The translations under genes and the position numbers were made by a program. This document shows positions 55,656 to 64,000 of a DNA stretch of 64,000 nucleotides, piece by piece. The stretch comes from Nematopogon swammerdamellus (lineage: Eukaryota; Arthropoda; Insecta; Lepidoptera; Adelidae). The notes beneath the pieces are model-generated. The model saw only the letters and a program-made list of their open reading frames with translations. It searched no databases and was not told the DNA's origin. The stretch is from contig OX336336.1 of NCBI GenBank assembly GCA_946902875.1, positions 6,480,545-6,544,544 of the forward strand, read 5' to 3'. How positions within the stretch are numbered: position 1 is the stretch's first letter; each line of letters starts with the position of its first letter.

Positions 55656-55969
55656 ATTGTACACCATAAAACATGGAACACAAAAGGCGGGTTTAATGCT
55701 ATGCAGCGTTCTTCACAAGATAACCTTTGGAATGTGGAGAAGCGTACGCATTGTTGTTATAAATGTTGACTTGTTTCCAGATGACGTGACATAGAGGCGA
55801 AGGCAAGTGTTTGGAGAAGTTTCTCCTCGGACACGGAGAGAAGAGAAGAGAAGATAGAATAAGGCGGCAGTCGTGAGGAGGAGAGTATGGGCGCGCTCGC
55901 GGGACCCAGGAAGTACTCTCACGAGGAAACTATACAGGTAATTTAATCATTTAAACATAAATAAATTAT

Positions 55970-56060
55970 TAAAGTGACATGGCACTTAGTTCCTACCAGA
56001 TCCAGGTGTACGGTTCGACATTACATCACAGCGATGTCGCCGACCCTGTCAACACCTTTT
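55970..56060 (+). mobile_element. SINE family A, diverged 3' fragment
   Basis: GTGACATGGCACTTAGTTCC then diverged matches to the GGGCTGACATCACGGATG region and CCGACCCTGTCAA. It is fused to the 5' side of a non-LTR fragment. Confidence 0.5.
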
Positions 56061-56720
56061 AAGCACAGACTTGTATTAGAATTGAAACAGAAAATTTGTT
56101 CTGAAAACAGCCATACAATCATGAGTGTATACACAATGCATTTGATACAAAACGTGAGTAAGGTTAGTACCGACTTCGTTTCGAAGGAATTCAACTTTAC
56201 ACAACGGTGTATACTAGGAATAAAACCTAGAGACACTTGTCGTTATGCATTTAATGAAATAGGAATTATGACTTTAACTGGTGCCTACATCTTTCAAAAC
56301 ATTTGTTATGCAAGAAAGCATCTATTAGTCTCCACTTTTAACTCGGACAATCACAACTATAATACTAGACATAAGGACAACCTACTGGGAATAAAACATA
56401 GGTTGTCTAAAATGTCAAAAAGTTTTATATGTAATAGTGTTAGATTTTATAAAAAAATACCACAGGAAATAAGGAATCTAGGTGAAAATTCTTTCAAAAT
56501 AACCCTGAAAAAATATTAACCAAAAAAAGTTATTACAGTATAAAAGATGCCTTAGCTGACGAATTTTGTGATTCTGACACATTAACACAAAATTCTGACA
56601 AATTAAGTACAAAAGTATGACATAACGTAATGTTCTCTACTAACTCTAAGACAATGGGTACTTGTGTATCTATTTTTTTTTACCCTCGACATTTTATACT
56701 ACATTGTAGTATGTTACTTG
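56060..56720 (+). mobile_element. Non-LTR retrotransposon 3' end (RT C-terminus), different family
   Basis: The open frame covers RDTCRYAFNEIGIMTLTGAY, NYNTRHKDNLLGIKHRLSK and FYKKIPQEIRNLGENSFK. The NTRH...HRLSK..KSF...RFYKKIP pattern is the usual C-terminus of CR1/Jockey-like reverse transcriptases. The frame is lost at about 56516 by a small indel; related coding sequence continues in another frame (about 56522-56580). 5' truncated, fused to a SINE fragment. Confidence 0.75.
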
Positions 56721-57593
56721 CTTACTAACAAAATCAAATAACGACTTGATAAAATTTCTTATCAAATTTGACGATGGCACTATACACGGGACTTTTTACA
56801 TAATACTTCACAAGTTGTCAGAATCACATGATAAATAAATATAACTAATGATGCGATATGAATGTAATTAATTTAGTTATGCGATAACGACATGTGACAG
56901 AAACCAGTACCTAGTCCATACAATTTCATAGTAAAAATGTTTTCACTTTGTCATGAATTGCTGCATGTCACAAATCAGCACATGCGTGTCTAGGCAGTGG
57001 CAAACCTTTTTGTATAGACTAAGTGGACATTGAAAAAAATTCCAGTGAAGTTTCTTGTCAGTTCTTCTTCGCTGTGATAATCGAACTGGCGGAATGTTAC
57101 AATATAAATATGACAAATGTGAGCGCAGTGTACTGCCAATAGATGCTAAATAAACAACAACAATAAACAATTTACAATCAAATAGACAAAGTTAGAGAAT
57201 ATTCATGGTTTTTAACCCCCGACGAAAAAAGAGGGGTGTTATAAGTTTAAAGTGTGTGTGTATGTGTGTATGGGTGTGTCAGGGTGTGGCATCGTGGCTC
57301 CCAAACGGATGGAGCGATTTGGATGCAGATTTATTTATTAGAAATGTGGTTTAATAGGGATAGGTTCTTAGCTATGTTTGTAATAAAGTAATTAAGTAAT
57401 AAAAAAAAATATTATCTTAAAAAGTGGACCGATTTGCATGCGTTTTTTTTAAAGCTTGAAATAAAAGTTCAATTACAAATTTTAAAAAGCCCCCAAAATT
57501 AAAATGTCATAAATAATTTCCGTTTACTTACTTAAAGGAGTCGCGGGACCGCTAAGTAAATAAAATATAAAAACTCAGAGCTGCGCGGGAATT

Positions 57594-57875
57594 TACTACT
57601 GCATCTCTCCTCGTGCATGTCGTTTAAGGCGACTAAGGGATAAGGACAAAATGCCGTGCTAAAGGTCGACAGACCAGCCACCTCTCACCTTGGAACGGTC
57701 CTTCCACCGAGTCACGCAGCAGGTGAGTCTCCATGCCTTATTTGCTGCTTGATAGTTATCTTGCCCGTATATATTTTGCTAAACGTGGCGGTCGGTGTTG
57801 TGCTGTAATTTACATGAGTTATTGCAGCACAACACCAATTACTCTGCTTACCCCGATTGTCGGGATAGTACCTAT
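57594..57875 (+). repeat. Interspersed repeat family C, longest plus copy
   Basis: ACTGCATCTCTCCTCGTGCA to CCCCGATTGTCGGGATAGTA. Includes GGCGACTAAGGGATAAGGAC and CGGTCCTTCCACCGAGTCAC, with no ORF. Common type of lepidopteran dispersed repeat; superfamily not assigned. Confidence 0.75.
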
Positions 57876-57971
57876 GTTACAAAATAAGTGCTTTAATTAG
57901 TTATGTAGTAAGTTTTAAACTGAAATATATGTTATTGCAGTGCAATTGGTCGCTAATGGTAATGTTAGTAA

Positions 57972-58265
<294 letters not shown>

Positions 58266-58396
58266 TTCCTACTTAATACAAAACAGATTCTAACTTGGCA
58301 TGTACGATTATGTATCACTAATATTATATTATATAGGCCTATAATATACTGTTTATATACCAGTTTGCATAGTAGAGCGTTAAGCCATTACTTATA

Positions 58397-58872
58397 CAGG
58401 ATGTTTCAGGATAGGCTTGAGAAACTTCAGGAATAGAAAGTACTCATTATTAGAAGAAAAAAATCCTTATCACTTAAATCGAAATTCTGTACTTTTACTT
58501 GTTTGAAAAAAAAAAATGGAAATTCTTATACAATGTTCGATGTACAGTGAGTATGGGGAGGTGCTGTCTAGGTCTAGGGAGTGCAATGACCTAGTCCAGT
58601 CTCCTTTATCTTTTGATGTCATTTAAATTTAAGTGTTTGGAATTTACCTATATGCAGTTCAATTCTACTAGTTAAAAATTGCAATTTTAGTTATTTTATT
58701 TTTATTTAATAAAGGCGGATGTTAACCGTCCACCAAATCTCGATGAAACAATTTTCACCAAAAAGTACTATAAAATGACTGAATCTGCGAAAAAAGTTTC
58801 AGAGCTTTTCGTTTTCAAATAAGGACCCCTTTCGAACCCTGAAGTTACGAAACCCTATCCTGAAACACCCTG
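58397..58872. mobile_element. MITE with CAGG[A/G]TGTTTCAGGATAGG termini
   Basis: Inverted termini of about 20 bp (CAGGATGTTTCAGGATAGGC; reverse of GCCTATCC-type end: CAGGGTGTTTCAGGATAGGG) flanked by TATA/TA on both sides. 476 bp, no ORF. TA target and short termini suggest Tc1/mariner-like, but this is not proven. Confidence 0.7.
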
Positions 58873-58914
58873 TATATATTTTTTTTTATGGACAACCGGT
58901 ACGGGTGGCTGTGC

Positions 58915-59035
58915 CCAAAACTTGATCTCAAGTTTAGACGGGTATACATATATCAAGGTAGGCTAGCAACACAGGTCTGCCTATCTAAGAGTAAGGCATG
59001 GTCCTGTAAGTAATTGCGACTGAAACATGCTTTAG
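58915..59035 (+). repeat. Interspersed repeat family E, copy 1
   Basis: TTGATCTCAAGTTTAGACGG, ATATCAAGGTAGGCTAG, GGCATGGTCCTGT; partner at 60.1 kb. Confidence 0.55.
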
Positions 59036-60099
59036 TTCTATCCATATTTTAGTTCTGGCTCTGACTGAGGTAAAACCAATTTCACAAAACAAATCTAATT
59101 AGGAGAGTCCACTTTAACGCTAAACTAATTGAGAAAACTGCTTTACAATAAAACGGCGCAGTTCCTACGACGAGTTCTTCGTAGCAAAAAAGCGGGGAAG
59201 CAGCTTTCCCGTCTCCGTGCCACCCCGCCGCGCCTCCCCGCGCCATTGCCTTCTGAAGCCGGCACATTTTCACCCAAGCACGTTCTCTCAGCGTTCTTTT
59301 TATGTAATTTTTTTCTATTCAGGCAATGAGCAATTGGTTCCTTATATCTATGGCAGTAGAGTACAATATTGCGTAGTACGAAAAAAATCGCGCGTCGCGC
59401 CGGGCACTGTATGAACTGTTGCCTGAACACGCCGGATTTTCGGCTAAACACCTTCTCTCTACGCTCACTTCTTTCTTTTCTCCTCCAGTGCAATTTCGAT
59501 CTTATCCATTTAGTTCTACGGTACAAAATTGTTTGATAAATAATTTGTTAGGTTTTACCGCCAAATACTAAATATCTTAAAAGCTAAAAACGGAAATTGC
59601 AAAATTAAACTTTAACAGAGTGGTAATAGAGTCTAGAAGACGTTACGAAAGTTGATAGCTTAGGCGCTACTTCCGGTGGAGTTTTAATGAGTTTTCTCAG
59701 TGGCGGGGTGGGACGGGGTTGTCTCTAACGACACATTAACTCGACACCGGCTCACTTACCTTTATTAATGTGCTACAACAGAACGCGCTCACAGGCTCCC
59801 CGCGCTTGAGACTAGCCGAATCATGATGTAATGCCGTTTTTGTTCCCTCTCCTATATCTAAAGACGTTTGAAGTTTCTACATAGTAGTTGTTCAAACTGT
59901 CTGTAGATAGTAGAATACCGTGCCTATACTGTATGTGTTATAGAAACATAGTGAAGTTCAAAAACTTCATTGCTCCAAAACCATTTTCGGGGCTCAGAAA
60001 ACTACGAACTACGAAATGGCGATGGAGGAATGTATTCATTTTTCGTTGACGATAGAAATAAAATGTAATGGTAGGTAGTCAAAATACAACGGCTCGTTT

Positions 60100-60210
60100 T
60101 ATATTTGATCTAAAGTTCAGACGGGTATATATCAAGGCAGGCTAGACCCTAGCACCATCAGACTGTCCAAATAAAAGTAGAGCATGATTCTGTCCAGAAT
60201 TGAAGATGTA
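60100..60210 (+). repeat. Interspersed repeat family E, copy 2
   Basis: TTGATCTAAAGTTCAGACGG, ATATCAAGGCAGGCTAG, GCATGATTCTGTCC; parallels copy 1. Confidence 0.55.
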
Positions 60211-60324
60211 TCGTGGAAAACAAAAGCTATGTTTCTTACGGTTTGTATTTAAAATTCAATTACTAATTTAATTTCGACCGGGATAGCGCCATCTATGCAA
60301 TATTATTTTCAATTTATGCAATGG

Positions 60325-60490
60325 TTCGACTTTAAAAGAATCTCATAGATAAGGCTCAGACAGCGCTACGCGCTGTAGGATGTATGAGGAGCGTTGCAAC
60401 TTTCGTTCGTACCTTCGTGAAGTTTCACTTTTTCTGAGTGGACCCCCAACACGAACGTGCGTTAAAAAGCTTTGCTTCAAAAACGAATCA
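60325..60490 (+). repeat. Interspersed repeat family D, copy 2
   Basis: TCTCATAGATAAGGCTCAGA, CGTTGCAACTTTCGTTCGTA, TTAAAAAGCTTTGCTTCAAA; same order as copy 1 with substitutions. Confidence 0.65.
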
Positions 60491-61319
60491 ATTTCAAGAA
60501 CTCGATGGCGGCTCTTTCTCGAAACTGGTTCCTAAAATTCGGTTCCGGTTTTTCTCGAAACCGGTTTTTTTTTCGAAACCGGTTTTTTTGTTCTTCATTG
60601 TTGGCTGGTCCCGCCGTATCTACGCTCGCGGCCTCTCTGACGATTGCCCGGACTATTTAGTGCTGTTTCGCTTCGCTATTTATCGACGCCTACTTCTCGC
60701 GTTAACTTCTCTAGGATTATCCTATTACTACTACATCTATGTATATACTACACACTACGTGAAAAAGACCGGTGCCAAAGTGTGACCATTCTGTGACCTT
60801 AGCTTTGTTCGGACACATTTTGGAGGAAGATAATATTTTTTGTTGTAGAAAATATAGGTGATAAATGCCGAAAGTAATGACAATATCTATTATTTATTAC
60901 CTACTCTGGAAGATTGTTATATATTAAAAAAATATTAAATTTTATAGAGTAATAAAATACGCAGGATGCAGAAATTATTATCCCCACACATTTTGGTGGC
61001 GGTACATTCGATAAATACTATATGGGGAATAAAGGGATCACGCAATTTTTTGATAAAAATAATTATAAAGGCCTAGTTGTTCGCTCATTTGAGCTGCAGA
61101 ATTACCATTTAAAAATTCAGTAGTCATTGTTGAATCACATTGTATATGTCCTGTTTTCAGTATCAAATCAATACATATATACCTGGTGGTACCACGGGCA
61201 ATAAACGATATATACTAAGAATAAATCTGTAAGGGATGGTCATGGAGTAAGTTACTTTGTTTTATGAGATACGGCGTTTGTAGACTCCAAGTATGATACT
61301 AAAACTAAATTTACGACTT

Positions 61320-61563
61320 TCGAGAAATATTTTCTGTATGTATGTATGTTCCTCCATAACTCTTGAACCGATCATCCGAATTCGATGAAACTTAGTACAA
61401 GCAGATTTTACTATACGGGACACAGGATACGCTAAATAAGATGTGGCTCTCATACAAACCGAATTGTTCCGCGCGCCGAAATGAAGGTACGGTAGTGGGC
61501 ATACTTACTTTCTCCGTTTTAAATACGAATTTCACGCGAGGAAAGTCGCGGGCAAAAGCTAGT
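61320..61563 (+). mobile_element. Helitron-like element, left end approximate
   Basis: Ends GCGGGCAAAAGCTAG|T and shares CGAATTTCACGCGAG with the 13.6/15.1-kb termini. Starts near TCTGTATGTATGTATG; the 5' terminus was not fixed. Confidence 0.55.
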
Positions 61564-62224
61564 TTCATAATAATTGTGTTGATAACATACAAGTCACAAA
61601 AACCAGCCCAGTTTCTGCTTTCTAGATATGTATTCGCCTGTTTTATTTTTAAGAAATGCAATAGTTTTTGTAATATGAAGCGCAGGAGGTGTGTTTATCC
61701 CTTGAAGAGATTTCTTCTAGCTACAATACACAACAAGAGGCCTCTTTGCGAAATCGCAGAGAAGAAAAGTAATCCTAAAAAATGAATGTAAAACTTGAAT
61801 TTCACGAATAACGCTATTTCCTTATCACTTTCAAAAGCGGAACGGTCTCCGCTCCGCGCGCCGCTTTCGTATAATTGCAGCCTTAAATTGTAGCCGCCCC
61901 CTCGTACTACACAAACCTTAAGAACGTGCACCATTTTATATTTATTTATTTTATTTATTTGGGATCTGCTTTCGAATATGGTATAATTTTTTTCAAACTG
62001 TAGGAATGTTACCAGACTTCTGTGACAGCCAACTTACTTACTTAGCCGGTTTTTTTGAGGGGTAACATCCGAGGTAAAAACACGGGAATTGTATCTCTGT
62101 GCAGACTAATCCTGCGGAACTCTACTAACTCTTGCAGAAGGAACTCTACTAACTCTCTTTGCTCGCTTGAATTTTGTAAAAATCTGAAAGTCAGCTATCT
62201 TAATTCAACAGTTTTTTTTGTGTG

Positions 62225-62515
62225 ATCAGGTACGAGTGAGTGAGTCGGAGGGCCAAGGCACTTGCTCTAATCAGCCGATATCACCTTCTATAAGGTAGGT
62301 GCCATACCGAAGGCTTCCCTTTGGATTGTTGGCTATACTGGACTAGAGGAGAACACAACCGAGGCCGCTATGCGGTCATCTTAAATCCAGTACGGTGGTA
62401 CCAACCCAGTAGGCTACAATTTGAGCCTACCACCTAGTAAAGGGGCAGGGGAAATTACCTACAGTTTTACACCGGTTCCGAACGTCAAAGCAGCAGGTGT
62501 AGGTATATGTAATGA
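62225..62515 (-). mobile_element. SINE family B, minus-strand copy (head lost)
   Basis: Reads GGGCCAAGGCACTTGC to GTTTTACACCGGTTCC on the plus strand, i.e. the reverse complement of the family B body. It breaks off before the tRNA-like head. Confidence 0.8.
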
Positions 62516-63054
62516 ATGAATGACAATACCTATCTTTTTAATTAATTGCCTTAAATTGTAGCCGCGTTCTCCTAAGTTAACTTGCCTCTCTCTAGGGCCG
62601 CCATCTTCTCCCAGCCAGTAGACATAGATCCGAACCTTTATTTTTCTCCGAGATACAATAACTTCCCTCCCCAGACTTGAACCCGACCATTTATCACCGC
62701 GTGAGCGCCATCTGTTGGGAGGCGGCCTACATTAACGCCGACTTCCAGATTCCGAGATATTATGATTGTACGTTTTGATAAGACGAGGACTACATGTATT
62801 TTGGTATCACTGTCTCCTCCTGTGAGACTAATCCTATTAAGTAGTTTGATACATTTAAGGTTTAGTTTTAAGACACTTAACCAAATGTTTATGTAAATAG
62901 ATGTTACGTTTCGGAATAATAAAAAATTAAATCTATTTGAGTTATTAGTTTGAGTTAAAGTAAAGGCCCTTACTAGTGAAGTAAGGTCTAAATTTCAAGA
63001 TTTATCGCGTCTAGATTTCGCCAGCTCATTAAATTTACCCCAACTGGAGCGGCT

Positions 63055-63215
63055 TCAGATCGTGTTTTCTGCCCAGTTCAGTGTATCCGGACATGCACAA
63101 GGGAGTGTTGGCATGTCACATCATTCCGACGAAGTTATGGCGTCATGAGTTGACACCATTAGTATGGCAGAACATAGTGCCACTAATGTCAGGTTATGTC
63201 AGGCATAAAAGCATA
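63055..63215 (+). mobile_element. SINE family A, old diverged fragment
   Basis: TCGTGTTTTCTGCCCAGTTC then AGTGTATCCGGACATG... GAGTTGACACCATTAG matches the 3' half of family A with many substitutions. Confidence 0.5.
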
Positions 63216-63490
63216 ATTAGATTTTATAGGGTTTTGTTAATACTATTTGATTGCTAAGTCCACACTGTCGAACAATAATTTGTGATCGTATTGTTTTACT
63301 GACAATAATTGTCTCAACAATATTTTACAGGTGCACTGCAAATGGCATGATTAAACCTGCGTACTGTATAATTTGTAGTTGTCCATCCGCCCTCCGCCGC
63401 CGCCCGCCCAGCGCTGGACTTTGAAGGTAATTGCATTTAGCTTACGTGACGTTTGGGCGGCGCGGCGCGTGCGTGCGCTAAGACCCGTCT

Positions 63491-64000
63491 ATACGCAGCG
63501 ACTTTCATGTGCAAACAGTTTGTGCAAAAGTTTCCACAAAGAACTTGGTGCATTGTGCCGTGTGCGGCGTCCACACTTAAGCGACTTGCATGTGCAAATA
63601 GCTTGTGAAAAAGTTTTCGCAAAGAATACGATGCACTGTGACGTTTGCGGTGTCCACACTTAAGCGACTGAATGCGCAAACAGTCTGTCCAAACGTTTGT
63701 ACAAATAACTTGATGCACTGTGCCGTGTGCGGCGTCCACACTTAAGCGACTTGCATGTGCAAACAGTTTGTGCAACGTTTACACAAACAATTTGGTACAC
63801 AGTGCCGTGTGCGGCGTCCACACTTAAGCGACTTGCATGTGCAAACAATTTGTGCAAAGTTTGCACAAATAACTTGGTGCACTGTGAGGTGTGCGGCGTC
63901 CACACTTAAGCGACTTACACGTGCAAACAGTTTGTGCAAAAGTTTGCACAAAGAACTTGGTGCACTGTGCCGTGTGCGGCGTCCACACTTTAGCGACTTG
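63491..64000 (+). repeat. 82-83-bp tandem array, open at right window edge
   Basis: GCGACTT recurs at 63498, 63581, 63664, 63746, 63828, 63910 and 63993. The unit contains GCGTCCACACTTAAGCGACT, TGCATGTGCAAACAGTTTGT and CTTGGTGCACTGTGCCGTGT, with short internal inverted motifs (TGTGCAAA/TTTGCACA). At least six copies, a few percent divergent. ORFs on both strands through it are by-products. Confidence 0.9.

Larger units (their letters stand above)
58873..63490. other. Repeat-rich DNA without recognised host gene
   Basis: Apart from families B, D, E, the Helitron-like element and a SINE relic, nothing coding was recognised. At 60540-60595 a run of AAACCGG/TTTTTT units forms a short simple repeat. 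The 127-codon minus frame at 59.1-59.5 kb is basic and low-complexity with no known domain. Confidence 0.45.

Noticed and set aside
60530..60595. Cluster of AAACCGG Grainyhead-like words
   Set aside because: They arise from a short simple repeat (AAACCGG plus T-runs) in repeat-rich DNA away from any gene.
63437..63951. Several 60-112-codon frames with a repeated His/Cys/Leu-rich peptide
   Set aside because: Produced by the 82-83-bp tandem array on both strands; the period is not a multiple of three, so no stable repeat protein is encoded.

Overview
The window looks like nuclear DNA of a moth or butterfly (Lepidoptera). The genes are intron-rich on an AT-rich background. The space between exons is packed with short non-autonomous elements, including several Helitron-like copies that run from A|TC to CTAG|T and carry a GC hairpin near the 3' end, a pattern typical of lepidopteran genomes. 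The taxon is inferred from gene structure and repeat content; no marker gene was compared.

Two host genes can be read. (1) On the + strand, twelve 3' exons (5865 to 32827) of a PAN/Apple plus zona pellucida (ZP) domain membrane protein, of the type that shapes the apical extracellular matrix and cuticle of insect epithelia (the neyo/nyobe/morpheyus/trynity kind). The 5' exons, with the signal peptide, are not recognised and probably lie left of the window. All phases agree across the joins and give 608 residues: two PAN modules, a complete ZP domain, a furin-type site, one membrane helix and a short tail. The 3' UTR ends near 34.1 kb. (2) On the - strand, convergent with it and only about 70 bp away, a three-exon LIPT2 gene (mitochondrial lipoyl(octanoyl) transferase, 38145 to 34168) with the catalytic Lys and Cys visible.

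The rest is mobile-element material. A complete Ty3/Gypsy (mag-like) LTR retrotransposon lies at 22855-27421 in the last intron before the ZP exons. Its 142-bp LTRs are identical and it has a 5-bp target duplication, so it is a recent insertion, but its coding frame changes twice. Two SINE families have several copies each. One has a composite Pol III head: tRNA A box, a 5S-rRNA-derived 3' half, then a tRNA T-arm. The other has a plain tRNA head. They share the same central core. A 670-bp hAT-type MITE with a perfect 8-bp duplication (36881-37550) and a chimeric SINE sit almost side by side in LIPT2 intron 1. Other pieces are 3' ends of several non-LTR retrotransposons, Helitron-like elements, foldback elements (3379-5323; 13630-15178; 41801-44750), MITEs, microsatellites, and an 82-83-bp tandem array that runs off the right edge.

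The most unusual items are the tRNA/5S/tRNA SINE head, the core shared between SINE families with different heads, and the 3-kb unit at 41801-44750, where about 415-bp inverted arms enclose a broken PIN/XPG-like nuclease-fold gene. From 38.4 kb to the right edge no intact host gene was recognised.
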